Positions 52,902-60,869 of a DNA stretch of 64,000 bases are shown here, in pieces. Position 1 is the stretch's first letter, and every line of letters begins with the position of its first letter. The position numbers and the translations under genes were made by a program. The stretch comes from an uncultured Faecalibacterium sp. (GTDB lineage: Bacteria > Bacillota > Clostridia > Oscillospirales > Ruminococcaceae): NCBI GenBank assembly GCA_937880095.1, contig CALFLK010000017.1, positions 1-64,000 on the forward strand. The letters run 5' to 3'. The notes below the pieces were generated by a model. It was not told where the DNA came from. It ran no database searches and saw only the letters and a program-made list of their open reading frames with translations.

Positions 52902-54484
52902 TGAAAGCGATGAAGAAAATCATGTCTTTGATTGTGGTTCTTACCATGGTCATGAGTTTGGGTCTGACCGCATTTGCGGCTGAGCCCTCTATCAATCCTC
53001 GGGCAGTCGAAACGAATGGTGTTATCACCGTTAGCGGTCCTCAGCTGAAGGGCAAAGATGTAACGATTGTTCGTATGTTTACGGCTAACATTGGTTCTAC
53101 CAACGACGTTGGCTATAAAATGGAGGCTGAATGGCAAAACTTCTTTAATACCCAACTGGGTAAGAGCGTTGGCGAAAATGCTACCTCTCAGGAGGCTTAT
53201 GAGTATGTTTCCAAGCTCCAGTCGGAAAGCACTACTGTTGTCGGTACCACGCTGATCGATTTTGCAAAGGCTGCAAAGGCTGAGTATAAGAAGAATACGG
53301 TTGCTTTTAACAGTCTTGCTCAGACCCAGAAGGCTGGCGACACCAACAGCGTTACCTTCAATAACCTGACCTCTGGCTACTATCTGGTTCTGCCTGCCAG
53401 CGGTTCTACCAACGCAAGCCGCGTGACTGATGCTATGCTGGTCAACGTGCGTGACAACGCAGTGGCTAAGATTGACTTGAAGACGGAGTATCCCACTGTG
53501 GATAAGACTGTTACCCCCGAGGGTGGCCACGGCACTTCCGCTCAGATTGGCGATAAGTTGACCTTCAACCTGACCTCCAAGGTCCCCAACATGGCTGACT
53601 ATAACACTTACTACTTTGCATTCAAGGATACCATGTCCAAGGGGCTGACTCTGGATGTAAACAGCATCAAGGTCACCGTCGCTGGTCAGGTAGTCACTAA
53701 GGATACCGACTATACGGTTACTACTAGCACTTCCGGTACCGGTGAAACCCTTCTGGCAATTACTTTCACTGATCTGAAAAAGGTTGCTGCTGCAACTGCT
53801 GGCACTGAAATCAAGGTTGAGTACTCTGCAACTCTGAATGAGAATGCTCAGATTGGCACCAACCCCAACACCAACAAGGCTGAACTGGAATACAGCAATG
53901 ATCCCGATAGCGATTCTCATGGTAATTCCGAGCCTTCCGTCACCAAGACCTATACTTTCGATGTTCAGGTTCATAAGTACGCAAACGATGATAAGGTTAA
54001 CCTGCTGCCCGGTGCAGTATTCCAGCTGCAGACTGCAGATGGCACGCCCATCAAGCTGGTGAAGGAAAATGAAACCACTTACCATGTAGCTACTGCAGAG
54101 GAAATTACTGCTGCGGGTGCTACGCTGGTGGATAGCTTCCAGACCGTTGCTGAGAAGAATATCGTAATCAATGGCCTGAAGGCTGGTAAGTATCAGCTGA
54201 AGGAAATTGCTGCTCCTGAAGGCTATAACCCCCTGACTAAGCCTGTTGCGTTCGAAATTCAGGCACAGTATGAGGCGGATGGTGCCCTGAGTGCTGGTTA
54301 CCCCAAGTATGTTGTTGACGGTGCAACTGCAACCGAGAGCAATGTTATCGAGATTCAGAACAAGTCCGGTGCTTTCTTGCCTGAAACCGGTAGCGTCGGT
54401 ACCATTGGTCTGACTATTGCTGGTGTTGCTCTGGTCATTGGCGGTCTGGGCTTTACCTCTCGCAAGAAGAAAGAGCAGGAGTAA
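52901..54484 (+). CDS. Major pilin with LPETG signal and isopeptide-type domains
   Basis: This is the probable shaft subunit of a sortase-assembled pilus. The 527-residue product has a signal peptide (LIVVLTMVMSLGLTAFAAEP), an N-terminal domain ending in the pilin-like Lys region LKTEYPTVDKTVTPEG, a D2-type isopeptide domain (GTSAQIGDKLTFNLTSKVP, DTMSKGLTLDVNS), a SpaA/Cna-B-like C-terminal domain with the E-box YQLKEIAAPEGYNP, and LPETG at residue 493, followed by a helix and RKKKEQE. Codon use is strongly biased, unlike its neighbours, in line with high expression. It is coupled to the giant gene through TAATG. Confidence 0.95.
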   Translation: MKAMKKIMSLIVVLTMVMSLGLTAFAAEPSINPRAVETNGVITVSGPQLKGKDVTIVRMFTANIGSTNDVGYKMEAEWQNFFNTQLGKSVGENATSQEAYEYVSKLQSESTTVVGTTLIDFAKAAKAEYKKNTVAFNSLAQTQKAGDTNSVTFNNLTSGYYLVLPASGSTNASRVTDAMLVNVRDNAVAKIDLKTEYPTVDKTVTPEGGHGTSAQIGDKLTFNLTSKVPNMADYNTYYFAFKDTMSKGLTLDVNSIKVTVAGQVVTKDTDYTVTTSTSGTGETLLAITFTDLKKVAAATAGTEIKVEYSATLNENAQIGTNPNTNKAELEYSNDPDSDSHGNSEPSVTKTYTFDVQVHKYANDDKVNLLPGAVFQLQTADGTPIKLVKENETTYHVATAEEITAAGATLVDSFQTVAEKNIVINGLKAGKYQLKEIAAPEGYNPLTKPVAFEIQAQYEADGALSAGYPKYVVDGATATESNVIEIQNKSGAFLPETGSVGTIGLTIAGVALVIGGLGFTSRKKKEQE

Positions 54485-54487
54485 TCC

Positions 54488-55363
54488 ATGCAAAAAAAAC
54501 TGCAGAGCGTGATTCGACTGCTTTGTGTTCTGGTTGGAGCAGCGATTCTGCTCTATCCATCCATCAGTACATATTTGTCCGAAAAAAATGGCAGCCGGGC
54601 AGCCGGCAGCTATGACGGATTGGTGGAACAACAAAATGAAGCGGCACGACAAGCGGTCCTGCAGCAGGCAATCGATTACAATCGCACGCTGGCAGAGGAA
54701 CAACAGGATGCGGGTCTCCCCGTTACAGATGCACAGGGGAGACCATTCTGCCGGGATGAATATTGGGATATCATGGATTTGTCTGGTAACGGCATGATGG
54801 GATACATTGTGTTGCCTACCTTAAATGAAACCATACCGATTTATCACAGCACAGAAGAAGCTGTCCTGCAGGTCGGTATTGGACATGTGGTCAATACCTC
54901 ATTCCCCGTGGGTGGACCATCTACCCATGCAGCCCTTTCGGGGCATAGGGGTCTGCCTTCTGCCAGCCTGTTTACCAACTTGGATCAGGTTGAGATTGGG
55001 GACTGCTTCTATATCAAGATGATGGATCAAATCCTTGCTTATCAAGTGGATCAGATCCTGACGGTGCTGCCAGATGAGACCCAAGAACTGGCAATCGTGC
55101 CCGGAGAGGATCGTGTGACGCTTATTACTTGTACACCCTATGGTATAAACTCACATCGATTGCTGGTTCGCGGTACACGCATCCCATATGTGCCGCCTGA
55201 AGACGGGGAACTGCTTATCCCTGAGGCGGATGGTCCGCTTCTGGCAAAAATCCCCATGCAATATCGGCATCTGATGCTAGGACTGCTTGCGATTTTAGCA
55301 TTTCTGCTTCTGCGTTGGGGTGTAAGAAAAGCATCCGAATTTGTCCGAAAGAGGAGAAGGTAA
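54488..55363 (+). CDS. Class C pilus sortase
   Basis: Class C sortases polymerise pilins through Lys-Thr isopeptide bonds. The 291-residue product has an N-terminal and a C-terminal membrane helix (LLCVLVGAAILLYPSI and LMLGLLAILAFLLLRW), the catalytic His in ALSGHRGLPSA, Cys in VTLITCTPYGINSHRLLVRG with its Arg, and a linker (YNRTLAEEQQDAG) where the lid is usually found; the exact DPW/DPF lid motif is not obvious. It starts three bases after the pilin stop, and its own stop is two bases before the minor pilin start. Confidence 0.95.
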   Translation: MQKKLQSVIRLLCVLVGAAILLYPSISTYLSEKNGSRAAGSYDGLVEQQNEAARQAVLQQAIDYNRTLAEEQQDAGLPVTDAQGRPFCRDEYWDIMDLSGNGMMGYIVLPTLNETIPIYHSTEEAVLQVGIGHVVNTSFPVGGPSTHAALSGHRGLPSASLFTNLDQVEIGDCFYIKMMDQILAYQVDQILTVLPDETQELAIVPGEDRVTLITCTPYGINSHRLLVRGTRIPYVPPEDGELLIPEADGPLLAKIPMQYRHLMLGLLAILAFLLLRWGVRKASEFVRKRRR

Positions 55364-55364
55364 T

Positions 55365-56078
55365 ATGAAACTGCATAGGATAATTGCAGGGATCGGTGTT
55401 TTGCTGATGCTACCTATACTCTGCCTCCCGGCTTTTGCGGCAGAAGCATTCGGAACACTGAATCTTCGCTGTTCCACGCATGTGGATGGAGAGCGATTCT
55501 ACTTTATCGGCGATGAATTTTCTCTTGTAAAAATTGCGGATGCCGAGGTTACAACTTCTGCGGGAAAACCGAATATCCGGTATACGGTATTGCCAAAGTA
55601 CAAAGAACTGGACTGCAACTGGGGAGACCTCAGCGCAGAGGAATCCCACACAAAAGCGAAGGAACTGGCTTTGATTGCGATGGAAGCAGGAGATTGCATG
55701 GTATCGACTGTGACAGATGAACAGGGAAATGCCTCGTTTAACAATCTGGATACAGCATTGTATCTGGTTGTACGTACGAAGGCAGCCTCGCAAAACCAAG
55801 CATACTTTGCAGATCCGTTTCTTGTGAGTGTCCCTTTACTGTGGGAAGGACAGGTGAATTATGTTATAAATGTCGCTCCCAAGTATGGATGGACACCTCA
55901 GGACCCGGATACTCCAATCGAGCCAACAGATCCACCACAACCACAGAATCCAGATAAACCGGCATTTGATGGTCCAAAGCTCCCACAGACTGGACAACTC
56001 AATTGGCCCATACCTGTTTTACTGGTTGTTGGCAGCATCCTGATTCTGATGGGTTGGAAAAAATATAAGCAAAAATAA
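55365..56078 (+). CDS. Minor pilus subunit with LPQTG signal
   Basis: The 237-residue protein has a signal peptide (IIAGIGVLLMLPILCLPAFA), a single beta-rich domain similar to the SpaA/FctB-type minor pilins (GTLNLRCSTHVDGERFYFIG, FNNLDTALYLVVRTK), a Pro-rich stem (DPDTPIEPTDPPQPQNPDKP) and LPQTG at residue 206 before a helix and Lys-rich tail. The Pro-rich stem and final position in the operon suggest the wall-anchored base subunit. ATG 55365 follows GAGGAGAAGG. Confidence 0.9.
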   Translation: MKLHRIIAGIGVLLMLPILCLPAFAAEAFGTLNLRCSTHVDGERFYFIGDEFSLVKIADAEVTTSAGKPNIRYTVLPKYKELDCNWGDLSAEESHTKAKELALIAMEAGDCMVSTVTDEQGNASFNNLDTALYLVVRTKAASQNQAYFADPFLVSVPLLWEGQVNYVINVAPKYGWTPQDPDTPIEPTDPPQPQNPDKPAFDGPKLPQTGQLNWPIPVLLVVGSILILMGWKKYKQK

Positions 56079-56093
56079 AATTCCAATAAAGCC

Positions 56094-56132
56094 AAAGCGC
56101 CATGATGGGTAAAACCATCATGGCGCTTTTTT
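56094..56132 (+). terminator. Terminator of the pilus operon
   Basis: AAAGCGCCATGATGG and CCATCATGGCGCTTT form a perfect 15-base-pair stem with a six-base loop and a T run. Confidence 0.95.
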
Positions 56133-56140
56133 GTGTGGTT

Positions 56141-56400
56141 TGCACACGGCATTACGATTCAGCGAGTGTTGTCACTTTGGTGAAAAGTCGCTGGAACAGT
56201 AGACCAACGAGCAGGAAAGACGCCCACATTTTGCGTTACAGGATAAAAGAATGCAGCTGGAGAATGAAATTGAGAAAATATTGATGGAGAAAAGGAAAGT
56301 GAGATCAATGTGTTCCTCCGACGAGACGATCAAATCTTAGGGAAATATGAAGATTTATTCCTGTGAAAATATTTGGGTGATATGGATGAGTGTGATTTAA
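56141..56400 (+). repeat. Decayed coding remnant, copy 2
   Basis: Related to 43124-43310, sharing an identical 17-mer (56227-56243) and a near-identical 14-mer (56173-56186), with about 40 bases deleted between them. Its frame reads CHFGEKSLEQ, stop, then RRPHFALQDKRMQLENEIEKI. In another frame EINVFLRRDDQILGKYEDLF continues to a TGA (56364-56366) and on to KYLGDMDECDLKT. It also has a weak match to the tRNA-derived stretch at its left end (about 16 of 24 bases). It lies just outside the pilus terminator, so the two copies bracket the pilus operon. Confidence 0.5.
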
Positions 56401-56503
56401 AAACATAAAATGCAAGACGGGTTACGATTGGACAATATCGTTGCATTCTTTTATTGCGGGTGAGTATCGTTGTTGTACCAAGCAATACTGGAGAGACAGC
56501 TAC

Positions 56504-57804
56504 TTACAAGGGAAAACGCAAAATATGGTGAAATTGCTTTTCTTGTAGATCGTAATATGCAGTAGATGCACCGTGATATCGCTTTACGATTCGTTGGATA
56601 CTTTTTAGACCGAGTCCGTGGACGAGTTTATCTTTTTTATGAGAAATAAAACCACCGATACCATCGGGAATAGGGGAATCATCACATGAGTTGATGATAG
56701 AAATGACAATTTGTTGTTGTTCAATGCGCTTGGTTACAGATAATTCAATGAATGGATTCGCAGATTGCTCGGCAGCTTCCATAGCATTTGATAGTAAATT
56801 TCCATATAGCGTTGTAATACTGGAAGCATCCATAGAAGCCAGACAATCCTCTCGTACATCGCATTGGAAATCAATCTGTTTGGTCTTACACTGTTCTTGC
56901 GTTTTTAACAGAATCGAATTCAAAATAGGATCGGTGCAAAGACGTATGGGTTGATTATGCACCATATCACTCAAAATGGTTTCAATATAGGAAACTACGG
57001 CATGGTCGCCGGTTGTTTGTGCAAGTCCGTGTACAGATTGTAAATGATTTTTAATGTCATGAATGAGGATGCGTTGATTTTCAGATTGTTTCTGCAATGC
57101 CTGATAGTAAACCAAATCCGCCTGTTCTTGCTGAAGGCTCAGTTGAAGCTGCAGGTGTTGTGCATTGATCCGTTGCATTTGATGATACAGAGCGATAAAA
57201 AGCAGATTTACGATCAAAAGCACACAGACAATGATAAGCAGAAGATTTCTGACAGGTGCAGATTCCGGTACGGAAAATCCAATATAGGATGCCAGATAAG
57301 ACGCGCCAATCGACAGAAGAGGCAAGGCAAAAAGAGTGGAAACTTGTCTATAAGAGGTGTATTCCAGAGATTCGGATTTGAAGATCTGGCAACAAACCAG
57401 AATGATCAGCCAATACAACAATTTGCTGGGCGTGGCGATTGCAATTACAAGCGATGCATTGTTTGCATTTTCTGTAAATCCAAATCCAAAGCTATGCAGC
57501 CCCCATAACCAAATCATCTCAGTGAAAATCATGGTTGAGGTCAAAAAGGTGACATGCAGGATAAGCTGGTGGATGGTTACAGAATAATTTAAGAAAAGAA
57601 GAATACCATTCACCAAAACAAAGGCGACTGTATTCAGGAGCGTTTGGTGAAATGCGTTTAGGATGAAAAGGAAAAAATAGCCGAATGCAAATGAGGAAAG
57701 GATAAAAAAGAAGATCTTTTTTTGGAAAAAATATGATTGAAATAGTACCATGCAACGATTGCTTCGGCGAGATAAATCAGCGAGTAACACATAGAGGTCA
57801 TCAT
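56504..57804 (-). pseudogene. AgrC-like GHKL sensor histidine kinase, frameshifted
   Basis: The protein would be a membrane sensor kinase of about 433 residues with six or so helices and a cytoplasmic HPK10-type kinase: His box LIHDIKNHLQSV, N box YGNLLSNAMEAAE, G box VHGLGLKSI. The true start is ATG 57804 or 57801, overlapping the response regulator stop, giving MMTSMCYSLIYLAEAIVAWY, typical for this family. That frame is lost at a run of seven A on the coding strand (57717-57723); one more A restores HIFSKKKIFFFILSSFAF. From the run onward about 405 residues stay open. Either a phase-variable or dead gene, or an assembly error at a homopolymer. Confidence 0.8.
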
Positions 57805-58514
57805 TTCACACTTTCTAAGTACAAAAGGTAAGTTCTTCTAAAGTCCGTGTATTTTCTCCGCGTTAAATAAGCACAGAAAGTGAAATGGTTATACTTAAGC
57901 TGTACCCGGTCTTTTTCTATTGCAGTTACAAAACGCATATTGACGATGAAACTGCGGTGCGTAGGATAAAAACAGGGCAGTGTTAATACGCTTGCCCAAT
58001 ACGAAAATGAATCCGTGCTTATATAATCACCATCTGTGGTATGTACAACGACTTTGCGTCCGGTTCGTTCCACAAAAATAATTTCTTCGGCGCGACGGAT
58101 AAAGAGCCCTTCTGACGTAGCAATCGGAAACGCTTTACTTTCCATATTATATTGATAAAGTGCATCCTTCAAATTTCAGAACAAGCGGTTTTTATCAATC
58201 GGCTTAGAAAGATACCGAAATACTTGAAATCGCATGGCTTCATCTAAGTAGTCCGGATAGGAAGTGACGATAAAAATCTTAATGTGCGGGTTTAACTCTT
58301 TTAACTGGGCACCAACGGAAATGCCGCTGGTGCCGGGCATTTCCACATCCAAAAAAGCAATGTCAGCTTGCTTCTCGGATTTTAGCAATGCATCACCGCT
58401 TGTATAGGAGGCAAATTCAGGTTGTCCGCTACCATATTTTTTGAAAAAATCAGAAACGTAACACGCTAACTGCTTGAGAATTTCAGCGTTATCATCGCAA
58501 AAAAGAATTCGCAT
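57801..58514 (-). pseudogene. AgrA-like LytTR response regulator with an internal TGA
   Basis: Translation from ATG 58514 gives a CheY-like receiver (ILFCDDNAE, phospho-Asp in IAFLDVEMPG, Lys in RYLSKPID) that stops at TGA 58178-58176 (codon 113). The same frame continues directly with NLKDALYQYN and a full LytTR DNA-binding domain (LFIRRAEEIIFVER, FYPTHRSFIVNMRFV) to 57801, for 237 codons in total. In related regulators the codon at the stop is Arg, so a CGA-to-TGA change is likely. Without read-through only a receiver is made. The stop overlaps the kinase start (ATGATGA). It probably regulated the divergent transporter genes. Confidence 0.85.
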
Positions 58515-58548
58515 AGTGTAATAGTACCTGCCTTTTATTAATAAAACC

Positions 58549-58577
58549 ATCGTAACATAGCAAAACAAAATTATCAA
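58549..58577 (-). promoter_or_regulatory. Promoter of the two-component operon
   Basis: On the minus strand TTGATA (58577-58572) and TACGAT (58554-58549) are 17 bases apart, 35 bases before the regulator start. Confidence 0.6.
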
Positions 58578-58767
58578 CATTCTAAAATAGGATAGACCAA
58601 AACGACATGGTTTGTGTCTTTTCGTGCGAAAAATATTGATGTTGGTCAAAGAAAGAACTCAGGTTTTCCATATACCAGCCGGAGAAAATAGCTTTGTCAT
58701 ACGGGACATTACAAAAGGAAGTGTACAGGCGGACTGGTGCATTTTTAGGAAAAGGAGTCTGTCGTTT

Positions 58768-60081
58768 ATGAATCAAGCAAGACAAAATAGAGCAAAGAAA
58801 TGGTGCGTGGGTTTTCTATGTGTGTTACTTGTTGTGGGAGTCCTATTATTTGCTGTGGTAACATCGAATAGAAACATTCCCGATGAAATGCAATCCACAG
58901 AGCAAGATATCAGTACAGCGGAGAATGAAACAAAAAATGGAGCGCTGCAAATGCTAATCTTACGCCGAGGTGCGATTGATGTTACGGCTGGAAAAGAAGG
59001 CTTTTACTATGCGGGCTACCATCCAATCCATACAATTCAGTATTACGATGAAAAGTCACAAACGATGATTCCATTGTGTAATCGACCAGAGTGCGCACAC
59101 AATAATTCAGAGTGTACGGCTTATGTAGCGAATGAGGGATATACTCTTTTCATGAACCCAGCAAAAGATGCGCTGTTTTTAATTGAGCAAGAGAACTTTT
59201 CGGATGAGACGAACGAAACCTATCCGGGACAGAATTTATATCGGATAGAACCAGATGGCTCCAATCGTACAAGAATTCTCCATTTGAAAAATCGTGACTT
59301 AAAGAGAACATTTGCAGGTGACGGACGATATCTCTATTTCATAACAACCTTTTATAACGAAGAATCCGGCACAGATTGTTATGAGTTAAATCGGTTGGAC
59401 TATGGGACAGGAACGCATGTGAAGTTGGAAACTTTTGAAAAGCAGACAAAATTAATTGGTGCTTTCGATCAGACTATTTTGCTGGAACAAGATAACGGAC
59501 GCGATATCATTGCTGCAACGGAGAGTGACATACTACAGTATGATTTGAATCATAAAGAAGCATCATCCGTTTTGCACTACGATATAGAGGATCCGGTAGG
59601 TGCCCATACGATTGCGTATGCTGACGGTGCAAATTTGTATACGATTGTTCCGAACGGCGTAAAAACAGCAAAATTGACGCAGCAAGACCTGCGTAGCGGG
59701 GAAACGTCAGTCATTACAGAAGAACTGCCTTTTTATGGGTATCATGGTGACGGTGTGTATGATGCATTCTTTGCAGACGGAAAAATGGTGATAGAATCCG
59801 CAGAGGAGGGAAAACAAAAAGTATTTGCGGTTGATTTGCAAACAGGCGAAGAAAAAGAAATTACATTGGCTACAACGACAGGAATTGGTCCCTGGTGCTA
59901 TCAGCTGTGTGGAAGCACACAAGAGAATTATCTCGGCATGGTAGATACCGTTGAACGGCAAGGTGATTTGATAAAGCCGGATGGAACAAAAGAAACCGTC
60001 GTTTTTTATGCACCAAAATATGCGGTAATCCATAAAGATGACTACATAAACAGTGTGCAAAACATCATCGAGCTTGAGTAA
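58768..60081 (+). CDS. Membrane-anchored extracytoplasmic repeat protein beside an ABC exporter
   Basis: The 437-residue protein has a short basic N-terminus, one membrane helix (VGFLCVLLVVGVLLFAVVTS) and a large outer domain of recurring strands with Y/F-x-Y and D-G-S motifs (LYRIEPDGSNRTRIL, GDGRYLYFITTFY, NRLDYGTGTHVKLE), suggesting a beta-propeller. A CNRPECAHNNSEC motif near residue 105 may form a disulfide or metal site. ATG 58768 follows AAAAGGAG; the open frame to the left has no ribosome site. It is divergent from the two-component genes and five bases ahead of an ABC ATPase, so it may be the outer sensor or partner of that exporter. No named family is certain. Confidence 0.75.
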   Translation: MNQARQNRAKKWCVGFLCVLLVVGVLLFAVVTSNRNIPDEMQSTEQDISTAENETKNGALQMLILRRGAIDVTAGKEGFYYAGYHPIHTIQYYDEKSQTMIPLCNRPECAHNNSECTAYVANEGYTLFMNPAKDALFLIEQENFSDETNETYPGQNLYRIEPDGSNRTRILHLKNRDLKRTFAGDGRYLYFITTFYNEESGTDCYELNRLDYGTGTHVKLETFEKQTKLIGAFDQTILLEQDNGRDIIAATESDILQYDLNHKEASSVLHYDIEDPVGAHTIAYADGANLYTIVPNGVKTAKLTQQDLRSGETSVITEELPFYGYHGDGVYDAFFADGKMVIESAEEGKQKVFAVDLQTGEEKEITLATTTGIGPWCYQLCGSTQENYLGMVDTVERQGDLIKPDGTKETVVFYAPKYAVIHKDDYINSVQNIIELE

Positions 60082-60086
60082 CGAAA

Positions 60087-60869
60087 ATGGAAAAACAGGA
60101 GCAGCAAACTTGCTTAAGTGTGGTGTCGTTAAAAAAATCATATCTTACAAAGAAAGGTTTGTTTAGACGAACTACGGTGACAAAAAGCGCACTGAGAGAA
60201 GTATCATTTACGCTCGAACCGGGATTGTATGGGCTTTTAGGACCGAATGGTGCGGGAAAATCCACGCTTATCAATATTATCACTGGAAATTTGCGGCAAG
60301 ACAGCGGTTCTGTCAAGTGGTGTGGACAAAATGTGCGTGCATTGCGCATTGATTTTCGTCGCATATTAGGCTACATGCCCCAGCAACAGGGGTTATATGA
60401 TAACTATACCGGTCGCCGTTTTTTAGCATATATGTGTGCCCTGAAAGAAATTCCAACGAAAGATGTTGCGGAGCAAGTGGCTCGATCTGCTGAGTGGGTC
60501 AATCTGACAGACGAATTGGATAAGCGGTTGGCGGCGTATTCGGGTGGCATGAAGCAACGACTTTTGCTGGCTGGTGCGCTTTTAGGGTCACCAAAGTTAC
60601 TGATTCTGGATGAACCGACTGCGGGACTTGACCCGAAAGAACGTGTGCGGTTGAGAAATCTATTGGAGAAACTGGCAGAAGATCGGATCGTTTTGGTGGC
60701 TACACATGTGGTGAGTGATGTGGAAACGGTGGCAAAAGAAATCCTGCTTTTAAGAGATGGACAATTAGTAGAACAAGCTCCAGTGAAAGTGTTGATCGAC
60801 ACATATGCTCCCGGCGGTACGCTTGAGGATGTCTATTTGTCCATTTTTGGGGAGGAGGATGGCAAATGA
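60087..60869 (+). CDS. ABC transporter ATP-binding protein
   Basis: The 260-residue ATPase shows Walker A GLLGPNGAGKSTL, Q-loop GYMPQQQGLYDNYTG, signature AYSGGMKQRLLLAGA, Walker B LLILDEPTAGLDP and the H-loop VATHVVSD, all intact. The sequence is of the CcmA/NatA-like type found in peptide, antibiotic or sodium exporters. It overlaps the permease gene by four bases (ATGA). Its cognate permease is broken, so it may have no partner now. Confidence 0.93.
   Translation: MEKQEQQTCLSVVSLKKSYLTKKGLFRRTTVTKSALREVSFTLEPGLYGLLGPNGAGKSTLINIITGNLRQDSGSVKWCGQNVRALRIDFRRILGYMPQQQGLYDNYTGRRFLAYMCALKEIPTKDVAEQVARSAEWVNLTDELDKRLAAYSGGMKQRLLLAGALLGSPKLLILDEPTAGLDPKERVRLRNLLEKLAEDRIVLVATHVVSDVETVAKEILLLRDGQLVEQAPVKVLIDTYAPGGTLEDVYLSIFGEEDGK

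Larger units (their letters stand above)
56079..56503. other. Non-coding gap between pilus operon and two-component system
   Basis: This 425-base gap contains the pilus terminator (56094-56132) and the decayed remnant copy 2 (56141-56400). From 56400 to 56503 I see nothing recognisable. Confidence 0.55.

Noticed and set aside
43525..58514. Idea that TGA is read as a sense codon in this organism
   Set aside because: Several intact core genes, such as cdaA and yabP, end in TGA at the expected family length with coupled downstream starts, so TGA functions as a stop.
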